DNA from: DATMAM01 sp035559995
Lineage (GTDB): Bacteria; Desulfobacterota; Binatia; UBA9968
Assembly (NCBI GenBank): GCA_035559995.1
Contig: DATMAM010000033.1
Span: 62,001-126,000, forward strand
Reading direction: 5' to 3'
DNA length: 64,000 nt
The notes under the pieces were generated by a model, which was not told where the DNA came from, did no database searches, and saw nothing but the letters and a program-made list of their open reading frames with translations. Position numbers and translations under genes: made by a program. This document shows positions 22,438 to 30,648 of the stretch, piece after piece (positions within the stretch are counted from its first letter, which is position 1; each line of letters begins with the position of its first letter).

Positions 22438-25017
22438 TCAGCCCTGCGTCAACGGTTGAAGGCTCTTTTCGAGCGGTAAAAATCCGAGCCGGTGCGCGAC
22501 GGACTCGACGTTGTGGTAAACCGCGCGCGCGAGATGGAATTTCTGGTGCACGATCCCTATCGCATGGACCAGGCCGGCCCCGCCGACCGCCAACGACACG
22601 TGCCAGCCGGCAAAGAGCGCGGCGAGGGCCGCCGCGAGGAGGTAAGCCGCGAGGAACGCCACCGAGATGCGCGACATTCTCAAAGAGCAGCGCACGCGCA
22701 CGAGCCTTTTTTGCCCGGCATGATTTTCGGTGGCCGTTTTGATTTGCGCCTTGGCCCAGGGACTCTGGCAGATCTCCAGATCCCAGTCGCTCCATCCCTG
22801 ATCGATCGCGATGAGGTACTTGCGCGGGAGCAGCGACTCCATGATCCCGTGGAGAAGGCTTTCCTTTTCCCGCCCCTCCTCGTTCCAGTAGCCGAGGTAA
22901 AACGCGCGCTCGCGCCAGGAGATCCGCGGCGGCTGGGTCGGCCCGTTGGGGGTCACCGGCGTGAGCTCGCGCAGGCGGCGAATCCGCCAGCGGTAGCGCT
23001 CGAACGTGCGGGCGAGCGGGCCCAGGTAAACGAGAAGCGCCACGAGCAGGGTGGCCTTCCAGCCGGCGTGCTGCGGCGGCAGGCGCGCCCCCGCGGCGCT
23101 CGCAAAGCAGCGCCCGAGGGCGATGCCGAGGGGCAGAAGTCCGAGCCAGAAAGGACCGCCGAGCAAAAGCGCCGACGCGGCCAGCGCAAGCGCGATCGCG
23201 TTCCATTCGAGCGTGAGAGGCAGATACGAGATCAGCGAAGGTGGCGGCTCGTAAAGCGTCTGGAAAAGACCGCGCCCGAAGGCGCCGGAGTAGATGCGCG
23301 GCTGTCGCCGGAGCAGAAACGAGGAGATGTCGCCGTAGATTCTCCCGAACCAGCGCGACTGGCCGAGAACGTTGAAGCGGTAAGGATGCTTGAAATAGAG
23401 GAGAGTCTCGGCCTTGCCGTAGCCCCGCTGTTGCTTGAGATAATCGCGCACCGTGTTCCGGCGAAAGTGCCACACGACGGCCGCGGGAGAGAACCCGATG
23501 CTGTATCCCTGGTTCTGCAGCCGCCAGCACAGGTCGACGTCGTCGCCGGCGGCGCGAAAAATCGGATCGAAGCCGCCGATCGCCTCCAGCGCTTCGCGCC
23601 GAAACGCCATGTTGCAGCCGGGAATGTGCTCCGCGATCTCGTCGTCGAGAAGAACGTGGGTGGGCGCGCCGGGCGAAACCGCCACGGAAGATGCGACCAG
23701 AGAGTCGTCCGGCGGCGAGAGATTGGGGCCGCCGACGGCGGCAAAATCGGTCGAGAGAAAGCGCGCGACCATGTAGGCCAGCCAATCGGGATCGGCCACG
23801 CAGTCCGAATCCGTATACGCGATGAGCACGCCGGTCGAGGCGCGCAGGCCCACGTTGCGCGCGGCGCTCAGACCCCTGTTCTCCTGATTGATGAGGCGGA
23901 CAGACGGGTGGCGCTCGGCGATCTGGCGCGTTGCGTCGGTGGAGCCGTCGTTGACCACGATGACTTCGTAGTTGGGATAACGGAGCTTTTCGAGCGAGGC
24001 GAGGCACGGCTCCAAGGTGCGCTCCGCGTTGTAGGCGCAAACGATGACCGAGACCTTGGGATAGTGCGGAAGTCGCGGTGGCAAGGGACCGTCGTAGCAA
24101 TTCTTGACGGCCCAAAAAGCCGGCTTGCGGCGCCGCTCGCGATCGACGAGCCCGAAGGCCCAGTCGTTCACCTGGAAGCCGCCGCTCCCGGAAAGCGGAA
24201 ACGCGTACCAGTCGTCGGTCCAGGAGAAAATCACCGTTCCGGCCGCGCCGGTCTCGAAGGCGGCGCGCACCTGCCATGAGAGGGTTTTCGCCTGCGCGCT
24301 TCGGCCCTCGCGGATCGAGTCGATGCCGATCTCGGTCAACACCAGAGGACGATCGCCGGCGAGAATATGCAGGTGCGACAGGTAACGGCGAAAGTCCTTC
24401 TCGTTGTGCAGGTAAACGTTGAAGGAGAGAAAATCGGCAAAGTCCGTCTCGAGATACTCGGTCGAGGGAAAATTGGCGTAGCTTACCAGAGCGGCAGGAT
24501 CGATCGACTTGGCAATGTCGGCCAGCTCGCTGAGAAAAGCGCGCACGCGCCGCGCGCCGTACCAGCGGACGATCTCCGGCGGCACCTCGTTGCCGACGAG
24601 GTAAGCCAGCACGGCGGGGTGATCTTTACAGTCGTTTACCGCGCGCGCGATCGTCTGGCGAATCTCGGCTTGAAGCGAAGCGGAATCGAGAAAGCACAGA
24701 TGCTCGGCCCACGGAATTCCGACGATCGTCCTGAGACCGTACGCGGCCGCGGTATCGAGAAGCCATTGCGGCGGCGGCGTAAAGATGCGGAAGCAGTTCG
24801 CGCCCAGCTCGACCATCAACGCGAGATCGGCCTCGACGACCGCCGGCTCGGGAAAGGGGCCGCCCCTGCTGGACGGCGAGAACGGCCCGTAAGTGACGCC
24901 CTTTATAAAGAACTTCTCCTCCTGCTTGAAGAAAAATCGTCCCTTCAGCGTGATTTTGTCCGAGCCGGTTAGCGGAGTCGGACGCGGCTCAGAGTACGAC
25001 GGCATGGGGAGGCTCAC
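22438..25017 (-). CDS. Glycosidase-type TIM barrel fused to membrane GT2 glycosyltransferase, module 1
   Basis: An 859-residue bifunctional protein. Residues about 20-300 form a clan GH-A-like barrel (GH2/GH5 type) with acid/base Glu in YLVGNEVPPEIVRW and nucleophile Glu in VLTEIGIDS. Residues about 310-590 are a GT2 domain: VSVIVCAYNAERT, VVNDGSTDATR, the metal motif TDSDC, and HIPGCNMAFRREAL with GDDVDLCWRLQ. Hydrophobic segments follow near 600-700 and at the C-terminus. No membrane helix separates barrel and GT2 domain, so both should be cytosolic. The start is GTG 25017: AAGGAG lies 9 bases upstream, and the paralog has the same arrangement. A longer frame to 25182 would start upstream of the sigma-54 promoter. 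It may elongate a glycan and trim, cyclise or transglycosylate it, as NdvB proteins do. Confidence 0.88.
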   Translation of the reverse strand: MSLPMPSYSEPRPTPLTGSDKITLKGRFFFKQEEKFFIKGVTYGPFSPSSRGGPFPEPAVVEADLALMVELGANCFRIFTPPPQWLLDTAAAYGLRTIVGIPWAEHLCFLDSASLQAEIRQTIARAVNDCKDHPAVLAYLVGNEVPPEIVRWYGARRVRAFLSELADIAKSIDPAALVSYANFPSTEYLETDFADFLSFNVYLHNEKDFRRYLSHLHILAGDRPLVLTEIGIDSIREGRSAQAKTLSWQVRAAFETGAAGTVIFSWTDDWYAFPLSGSGGFQVNDWAFGLVDRERRRKPAFWAVKNCYDGPLPPRLPHYPKVSVIVCAYNAERTLEPCLASLEKLRYPNYEVIVVNDGSTDATRQIAERHPSVRLINQENRGLSAARNVGLRASTGVLIAYTDSDCVADPDWLAYMVARFLSTDFAAVGGPNLSPPDDSLVASSVAVSPGAPTHVLLDDEIAEHIPGCNMAFRREALEAIGGFDPIFRAAGDDVDLCWRLQNQGYSIGFSPAAVVWHFRRNTVRDYLKQQRGYGKAETLLYFKHPYRFNVLGQSRWFGRIYGDISSFLLRRQPRIYSGAFGRGLFQTLYEPPPSLISYLPLTLEWNAIALALAASALLLGGPFWLGLLPLGIALGRCFASAAGARLPPQHAGWKATLLVALLVYLGPLARTFERYRWRIRRLRELTPVTPNGPTQPPRISWRERAFYLGYWNEEGREKESLLHGIMESLLPRKYLIAIDQGWSDWDLEICQSPWAKAQIKTATENHAGQKRLVRVRCSLRMSRISVAFLAAYLLAAALAALFAGWHVSLAVGGAGLVHAIGIVHQKFHLARAVYHNVESVAHRLGFLPLEKSLQPLTQG

Positions 25018-25118
25018 GATGCGCTGCTCCTTGCTCCGAAACTTTGGATCGTCCCGCGCCTGAGAATCGGGCCAAGCAAGAAAAAAGGTAAGGACATGCC
25101 CGACGGCTCGCCCATCAT

Positions 25119-25136
25119 GCGCAACAAAGATGCCAG
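25119..25136 (-). promoter_or_regulatory. Sigma-54 promoter of glycan module 1
   Basis: The minus strand reads CTGGCATCTTTGTTGCGC. This matches the -24/-12 consensus TGGCAC-N5-TTGC, with GG and GC exactly 12 positions apart. The identical 18 bases lie upstream of the second module. Transcription would begin near 25109, leaving a leader of roughly 90 bases. RpoN dependence is inferred from the match. Confidence 0.8.
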
Positions 25137-25197
25137 CCGCGTGCGCGAAATTTCGCTCGGTTTTAGGGGAGCTCGGCCGCAAAGCCGAGCTATTTAT

Positions 25198-25259
25198 GGA
25201 GGATTTCTCCTACAGTCGCGCGCTTTTGGCTTTCATTCAAGAGTAGGCCAACTTTGGCG
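25198..25259 (-). promoter_or_regulatory. Putative upstream activator sites, module 1
   Basis: Two blocks conserved with the second module lie about 90-150 bases upstream of the predicted start. One at 25198-25218 has arms GGAG and CTCC around five bases and ends CAGTCG. The other is AGGCCAACTTTGGCG at 25245-25259. Their positions suit binding sites of a sigma-54 enhancer-binding protein. A stem-loop with arms AGCTCGGC/GCCGAGCT lies at 25170-25191. The rest of the 357-base gap to the deacetylase gene shows nothing else. Confidence 0.6.
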
Positions 25260-25374
25260 CTTCTCGGCGGCGCGCCATTCGCGGCCACCTAAGAGGCTCA
25301 CGGTGAGCGCGCTGCGCGATCTAGAGATTGAGAATTGCGGAAAGGCGGTAGTCGAGGCCGCGTCGGAAGGGAAC

Positions 25375-26361
25375 TCAGCGAATCAAGCTCAAGCATTTCG
25401 CTTTTGCCTGTTCGCGCGCCTCGTCATTTTCTTCTTGATTCGCGAGAAAAAGCTCGTTGGCTCTGGCAAAGCTCATGAGATAACGGCTCATCACGAGCAT
25501 CTGTGTCTGGTATTCCAGCAAGCTTTTTCGTTTGTTCGCCAGCTCGGCCTCGGACAGTGACAACGAGAGCCAGTCGGCTCCTCCCGCAGCAAAGCCCTCG
25601 GGAGGGTTGAGGTGCGAGCCGGTGCCGGCCCCGCTACCGACCGGCCATTGGCGGAAGTGAACCAGGTAGGTCAGGATCTCGGGATCGACAGTGGGATGCT
25701 TCTTTCTGAATTCGTTCAGCGACGCGAAAACAAAAAAATAGGTCGAGCAATGATCGGCATGGCGGTCTCTGGAATCGGGGACGACAATCAGGTTCGGGCG
25801 GAAATCCACCAGCAGTTTTTCGACCTCCCGCTTCACGTCTTCGCCGGTAAACTCGATGTTGGCAAGCAGCGCGCCTTCGTCGAGCTCGGGGCGATCTTGT
25901 AGCGTGAAAGGAGAGCGAAAATAGGGCGTTCTGTCGAGCCAGTGCTTGCCGAGCAGGTTACGCAGCCCGCCGTCGGGAAAATTCAAAAAGATCACGTCCT
26001 CCCTTTTCATCCCGAGAACGCGAAGCGCGCGGCGAGCTTCCTTCTTGCGCAGCTTGCCATAGTTCCGGTAGTCCTCGGCGCGCGGCCGGGCTATGCGGTT
26101 TTGCTTTTCCACCCCTTCGGGAAAACCGTCGCCGCTGGTCATGAACACGACCTTGACCGCTCCGCGGAGGCCGAGGACTCGCTGGATGAGGCCGCCGGCA
26201 GCAAGCGTTTCATCGTCCGGATGCGGAGAAAAGACCATCAGCCGCGTATGGGCCGAGAGCAAAGGCTCGAGCGGCCGCAGAGGACCCGTTGCGCCGGCGC
26301 TTGCGACCAAACCTAGCGCGCTGAAAAGGAAAGCGAGCAAAGCCTCACGCGGCGGAGTCAC
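25375..26361 (-). CDS. Exported PIG-L/LmbE-family deacetylase
   Basis: A 328-residue zinc hydrolase of the family that removes N-acetyl groups from GlcNAc-containing substrates. It has an N-terminal signal peptide (ALLAFLFSALGLVASAGA), the zinc motif FSPHPDDETLAAGG near residue 45, and a second metal-ligand region DSRDRHADHCSTY. The signal peptide puts it outside the cytoplasm, so it would act on finished glycan. The start is a GTG at 26361 after AAGGAA. It is the most distal gene of the long operon that begins with the second GH-GT2 gene, unless a promoter lies in the 162-base gap before it. Confidence 0.87.
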   Translation of the reverse strand: MTPPREALLAFLFSALGLVASAGATGPLRPLEPLLSAHTRLMVFSPHPDDETLAAGGLIQRVLGLRGAVKVVFMTSGDGFPEGVEKQNRIARPRAEDYRNYGKLRKKEARRALRVLGMKREDVIFLNFPDGGLRNLLGKHWLDRTPYFRSPFTLQDRPELDEGALLANIEFTGEDVKREVEKLLVDFRPNLIVVPDSRDRHADHCSTYFFVFASLNEFRKKHPTVDPEILTYLVHFRQWPVGSGAGTGSHLNPPEGFAAGGADWLSLSLSEAELANKRKSLLEYQTQMLVMSRYLMSFARANELFLANQEENDEAREQAKAKCLSLIR

Positions 26362-26523
26362 TGTCCTGGTTCCTTACGAAGCCGGAGCTCAGCTCAAAAC
26401 GGAGTTAGACGAACCGGCCGGCGGTGTCAACCGCCGAGATCACGATCGGGTCACTGCGCCGCGGCACTGATCTGATGGTGAGAAAATCGTCTCGCATGCC
26501 GCACAATTGGCGGCTCTTTATGA

Positions 26524-27264
26524 CTAACGCACCGCCTCGAACGCCATCGATTCCCAGCGGTTCACGATCCAAAGGTCGGAGCCTTCGTTCCGGGTGCGGA
26601 TTTCCGCTTCGCGAAAGACGGGATCGGTCTCGGTGTCGACGGCATATTCGGCGATCTCAGTGAATCCCGCCAGCTCGAGGCTTTTCCTCAGCGTGGGCGG
26701 GTCGTAGAGGAACTGCGTGCCCCAGTCGCGCATTTGCCGGTTAAAAATATGCACGCCCGTAACGGGATTTTCACGCCAGCCGTGGAGGCGCGACTTCGCC
26801 GCCATGAACCGGCGCGCGTCGGCGTCCGGATCCTCGTTGAGCAGCTGAACGAATTTTGCGAGGTTCGGGGTCACGATGCGCAATTTTCCTCCCGGCGCAA
26901 GGACGCGACGGCATTCCTTCAGCATGGCCAAACCGCCTTCCCAGGAAACCGCCTGAATCATGTGCTCGCTGAAGATGTAGTGAAACGATCCGTCGGGCAG
27001 GGGAAACGGCTTGGTCGCGTCGAGGTAAACCTCGTCGCGGTTAGGCGCGATATCGGTATTCAACCACCCGGGCGGGTCGTTGCCGCCGGCTCCGATGTGG
27101 AGCTTCCGCACCGCATGAGTTTCGAGATAGTCACGAATGACGGCTGGATCGCGGAACCAGCGGCGGTAAAGATCCGCGGCTTTATTCCCCAAGTCGCCCG
27201 CGGCCCACAGGCCGGCAAAGGCGATCACGAAAAACAAAATCCAGGAAAACGAGCGTGCCTTCAT
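26524..27264 (-). CDS. Membrane-anchored SAM-dependent methyltransferase
   Basis: A 246-residue protein with one N-terminal membrane helix (SWILFFVIAFAGLWAAG). The methyltransferase fold has motif I in LHIGAGGNDPPGWLNTDIAP near residue 56 and FHYIFSEHMIQAVSWEGG near residue 95. The GWLNTDI form is typical of methyltransferases found in polysaccharide clusters. Being tethered to the membrane, it may modify a lipid-linked or membrane-bound intermediate. It lies in the long minus-strand operon, 105 bases after the GT-C gene; no promoter was recognised in between. The exact acceptor is unknown. Confidence 0.82.
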   Translation of the reverse strand: MKARSFSWILFFVIAFAGLWAAGDLGNKAADLYRRWFRDPAVIRDYLETHAVRKLHIGAGGNDPPGWLNTDIAPNRDEVYLDATKPFPLPDGSFHYIFSEHMIQAVSWEGGLAMLKECRRVLAPGGKLRIVTPNLAKFVQLLNEDPDADARRFMAAKSRLHGWRENPVTGVHIFNRQMRDWGTQFLYDPPTLRKSLELAGFTEIAEYAVDTETDPVFREAEIRTRNEGSDLWIVNRWESMAFEAVR

Positions 27265-27368
27265 CGACTGCGTCTGTTGGGGAATTCAAGCATGTTCGGC
27301 GATCCTTGGGACGTGAAAGCCGCGCCGGCAAGGCCACTGGGGGCCGCGCCGCAAGCGAAACGGAGCCA

Positions 27369-29027
27369 TCAATCGGCCGCCTTCTCCAGCACGTGGATGC
27401 TGTAATCGCGCGCGCCAAACGGAAGCGACCAGCTGTAACGCCGGATTTCCCTGTAGCCGGGAAGCGGGCTCGTCGCAACGAGGTAGCGCTTTTCCTCGTT
27501 GGTCGTGACGAAGGGGACGTCTCTTTCGCGGAGCGCGCCAGGCGCTAAGTTCTCCGGGTGAGCGTACAAATGCCAGCCGTTGAGCGCGTAGCCCGCGTCG
27601 ATTTCCGAAAAGGGCACCCCCCGGTCGCGAAGCCAGGCCAGCGCCGCGGCAGCTGTGCGATTGTTTCGGGTCTCGCTCCAGGTCATGAGCAGCGCGACGA
27701 GAAACAAGACCCCGACACCCGCGAGGACCGGTTTGAGCTTAAGCGCCCCGCCCGCCAACAGGACGAGGAGCGGCGGCAACAACACGATCGAGTATCGGTC
27801 CGAACCCCAAGCGTCGAAGAGCCAAACCGCCACGATCAGGCCTAGTTGGGCGAGCGCGTACCCAGCAAAAAGGCGCAGCGGCTTTTCCCGGGCCGCCGCG
27901 TCGCCGCATTTGACGGACATCGAAGCGGCTGACACGAGCGAGAACGCCAGCAGAGGGTAGTTCAGCCAGAAAGGAAACAAAGGCGGATCGGGAAAGCCGC
28001 GCAACAGCCGGCGCTCCTTGCCGAGGGCCGCCAAGTTCCACATTCCCTCGAGAGGTTTGGGGGTCTCGGGCGTGAACACGATCGAGCAGACCAGCAAAAC
28101 GGACAAGAAGGCCAGGGCACCCCAAAACAGCGCTCGCCGATACCACCCGGCCGCCAGCGTCATCGTAAAGGGAAACAGCGCGAGCCCCATGTGAACAGCG
28201 ACGCGCAGAAAGCCGGGGATGCTGAGCTCGTGGGCGTTCAGCCATTTGCCGAGGACCCATTTTCTGTCGGTGTATGCGCTGGTCAGACCAAAACTTTGGG
28301 CGATCCAAAAGGCCGTTAAGCACATGGCCAGCGACGCAAAAAGCGGAGGCAAGAGAAACCTGCGCGACTTGAAGGAGGGCTCCATCGAGGCGTACAGGAG
28401 AACGGCGGCGGGGATGGCAATGGCAATCTGCCGTATCAAGAACGCAAGCAGCGCAAAGCCGCAGCCCACGTAGAGCTCGAGGGGGCGGTCTCTCAGGAGC
28501 CCGCGCACAAGAAAAAAGAAGGCGATGTTGGCTACGCTCACGAACGGCACGTCGGTCATGAAGCTGTAGCTGAGGACAAAAAACACCGGGTTTGCGACGA
28601 GAGCGACGGCCGCGGTAAGGCTTTCGATCCGCGCGCGCCCGAGCTCGCGCAAGGTGCCGTACAGGGCCAAGGCGCCAAGCCACGCGAGGGCCGCGGTCGA
28701 GATCCGCAGGGCGGAAAAAGAAAACCCAAAAGGCAGACAAAAGAGCGCGCCCCAGAGAACCTGCGCAAAAGGATAGTGAATGGACCAGTCGAGAACGTCG
28801 AGCTCCCCGACCTTCAGAAGGTGCTCGACGCTCCAGGCGTAAGTCCAGTCGTCGTGGAACGGAACGTCGGCGAAGAGGCCGAGCGGCAAGGCGGCGCAGA
28901 GATAGATCAGGAGCAGAATCGCGCCCGGAGCCGATCGGGCAAAAAAGAGAGCCAAGGCCGAGCCGCGCGCGCGCGGCGCCGAATTTACTCTTTGGGTCGC
29001 CTCCATCGGTCGCTGTGCCGTCAGCAC
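27369..29027 (-). CDS. GT-C (PMT/ArnT-like) membrane glycosyltransferase
   Basis: A 552-residue integral membrane protein with about ten or more hydrophobic segments. The first extracytoplasmic loop has the acidic pair DVPFHDDWTYAW, the place where GT39/GT83 enzymes carry their catalytic Asp residues. Such enzymes take a sugar from a polyprenyl-phosphate donor and attach it outside the membrane. This suggests that the exported glycan or a lipid is decorated in the periplasm. Starts at 29027 or the ATG at 29006 are both possible. It follows a truncated methyltransferase gene in the same operon. Confidence 0.83.
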   Translation of the reverse strand: MLTAQRPMEATQRVNSAPRARGSALALFFARSAPGAILLLIYLCAALPLGLFADVPFHDDWTYAWSVEHLLKVGELDVLDWSIHYPFAQVLWGALFCLPFGFSFSALRISTAALAWLGALALYGTLRELGRARIESLTAAVALVANPVFFVLSYSFMTDVPFVSVANIAFFFLVRGLLRDRPLELYVGCGFALLAFLIRQIAIAIPAAVLLYASMEPSFKSRRFLLPPLFASLAMCLTAFWIAQSFGLTSAYTDRKWVLGKWLNAHELSIPGFLRVAVHMGLALFPFTMTLAAGWYRRALFWGALAFLSVLLVCSIVFTPETPKPLEGMWNLAALGKERRLLRGFPDPPLFPFWLNYPLLAFSLVSAASMSVKCGDAAAREKPLRLFAGYALAQLGLIVAVWLFDAWGSDRYSIVLLPPLLVLLAGGALKLKPVLAGVGVLFLVALLMTWSETRNNRTAAAALAWLRDRGVPFSEIDAGYALNGWHLYAHPENLAPGALRERDVPFVTTNEEKRYLVATSPLPGYREIRRYSWSLPFGARDYSIHVLEKAAD

Positions 29028-29046
29028 GAAGCGCCTCCCCGGCGAA

Positions 29047-29463
29047 TCACCTCATGGATGACGTTTTCGCGTCCTGCCCAGGGCATCCGCGGGTTCCCGC
29101 GCCCCGGCCTGAGCGAATTCGGATCTCGCCCGGAACGGGAACGACCTCGGTCGAGAGGTGATGGATGAATTTCCCCAGGCCATAGCTATGGGTGTAGAAA
29201 TCTTTCTCAAACTTCTCGCCTCGCTTTCGCGCCGAAGCGATTCCGAGATAATCCAAAGCCAATTTTCTTTCGCGAATCATTTCAGACATGACGCCGTTGC
29301 CGCAGCCGACGTCCAGCACGGATGGCATACCTTCAAGCAAGCGGAGCACCTCGATGCGAGAGCGATGACTCTTTCGCTCCGGACCGCAGCGCAAAAAAAT
29401 CTTTGCCCGCTCGAAAGTCCGGTAGCGCCGGTTTTCTTTGATCTTCAGCGCTGATCGAGGCAT
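29047..29463 (-). CDS. Truncated SAM-dependent methyltransferase, probably non-functional
   Basis: A 138-residue frame. Residues 40-76 carry a good motif I and its surroundings (VLDVGCGNGVMSEMIRERK, then LDYLGI). The protein then loses similarity and ends in an Arg/Gly-rich tail (RIRSGRGAGTRG) with none of the later methyltransferase motifs. Full-length relatives are roughly 200 residues or longer, so the C-terminal half is missing or out of frame. It lies 6 bases after GT paralog 3 and 19 bases before the GT-C gene. I regard it as a remnant still carried in the operon. Confidence 0.6.
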   Translation of the reverse strand: MPRSALKIKENRRYRTFERAKIFLRCGPERKSHRSRIEVLRLLEGMPSVLDVGCGNGVMSEMIRERKLALDYLGIASARKRGEKFEKDFYTHSYGLGKFIHHLSTEVVPVPGEIRIRSGRGAGTRGCPGQDAKTSSMR

Positions 29464-29469
29464 GGGTTT

Positions 29470-30633
29470 TTACTCCACAGGGCTTAAAAGAGAACGGAGC
29501 ACTTTGTCGGCGGCAAAGTATTCGCGCGCCACCGCGCTCGCGTGAGCGCTCGCCGCATCGTAATCGCTTTCGATCGCGCAAACCGCGTCCGCCGCTTCGC
29601 CCAGCGTGTTGAAGGCGTGCAGGCCGGGCCCGAGAGGGAGCACGCCGCTGAACCCGGTGTCCTGCTCCACCGCCGGCCGCGCCGCGGCGAGGTAGCAGGC
29701 GCTGCGATCGCTGAACCAGCCGCTACGCAGGCGAACGTTCATGTCTTTGGCGACGGTGAATTCCGCGCGCGAGCTTCGGATATAGTCGCGGTAGCGCCAT
29801 GGATCGGCGGAGAGCGAGACGGGGTCGACGATCCGCCAGCCGTGCGCGCCGAGCAGTTCGCGATCGCCCGGAACGCTGTCGACGTCCATCGCCATCTCGA
29901 AACTGGCCGAAGTTTTGGCGGGGAGATCCAAAAAGCGGAGCCATTCGGTCCGCTTGCGCCAGCGAAACGTTTGGCCGGCATAGGATAAATCTCGCTCTTG
30001 CGAGTTCCACTTGCCCACGGTCGTGTACCCGCGGCGCGGCGGGCCGGCGTGGGCCCAGAGATCGATGATGACCGGCTGGCGAGTCGGGCGCCACGTATAG
30101 CCGCCCGCCGGCAGCGCGGCGGCGCCGTTGCCGATGTTTTCGCCGAACGTGAAATGCACCGAGTAGGCATCGAGCAGCGCCGCGAGACTCTTGTCGCCGT
30201 TGGCGAGCTTGAGCTGCAAGTAGACGGGATCCAGATCGATGAAGACGGAAGGGCGTCCCGGGGGCCGCTCCGGCGGAAAGCGGTTCACGGGTCCGAGGCT
30301 CACCAGGATATCCGATTCCGCCAGAAGCGCGCGGACGCGCTCGGCGCCCGGGCCGTACTTGATACCCCGCCGATGATCGACAAAGACCCACCGGTCGCCG
30401 AAACCAATGCTCGTCAAGAAATTCGCCGCCGCGCGAATCCCGTAGTCGTATTTGGGAGCAAACTCTCCCGTCACGGGGTTCAAAGCGAATTCACAGTTCA
30501 GCTCACCGGTGTCCTCGTAAAACCAGGTATCGTAGCCGAGCGAGCGGAATCCCAGGAGATAGTGCGCCGCCTGCCATGCAAAACCTCCGATCGGGCAGCG
30601 GACCAGGTAGCCGGTGAAAACGATGGTGGGCAT
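29470..30633 (-). CDS. GT-B glycosyltransferase, paralog 3 of 6
   Basis: A 387-residue member of the family. The N-terminal block is GGFAWQAAHYLLGFRSLGYD, followed by WFYEDTGEL. The donor-side block is GWFSDRSACYLAAARPAVEQ followed by DTGFSGVLPLGPGLHAF. It is closest to paralog 2 of module 1 in its N-terminal organisation (conserved GDRW near residue 80). ATG 30633 is the first codon and lies 15 bases after the stop of paralog 4. Substrate specificity cannot be assigned. Confidence 0.82.
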   Translation of the reverse strand: MPTIVFTGYLVRCPIGGFAWQAAHYLLGFRSLGYDTWFYEDTGELNCEFALNPVTGEFAPKYDYGIRAAANFLTSIGFGDRWVFVDHRRGIKYGPGAERVRALLAESDILVSLGPVNRFPPERPPGRPSVFIDLDPVYLQLKLANGDKSLAALLDAYSVHFTFGENIGNGAAALPAGGYTWRPTRQPVIIDLWAHAGPPRRGYTTVGKWNSQERDLSYAGQTFRWRKRTEWLRFLDLPAKTSASFEMAMDVDSVPGDRELLGAHGWRIVDPVSLSADPWRYRDYIRSSRAEFTVAKDMNVRLRSGWFSDRSACYLAAARPAVEQDTGFSGVLPLGPGLHAFNTLGEAADAVCAIESDYDAASAHASAVAREYFAADKVLRSLLSPVE

Positions 30634-30648
30634 CGCGGAATGTCCCGC

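Noticed and set aside
25018..25182. Extended N-terminus of the module 1 fusion protein (and 38853-39077 for module 2), with a hydrophobic stretch in both
   Set aside because: The extension would start upstream of the sigma-54 promoter, and conserved AAGGAG sites precede GTG 25017 and TTG 38852. The shared residues are explained by promoter DNA conservation.
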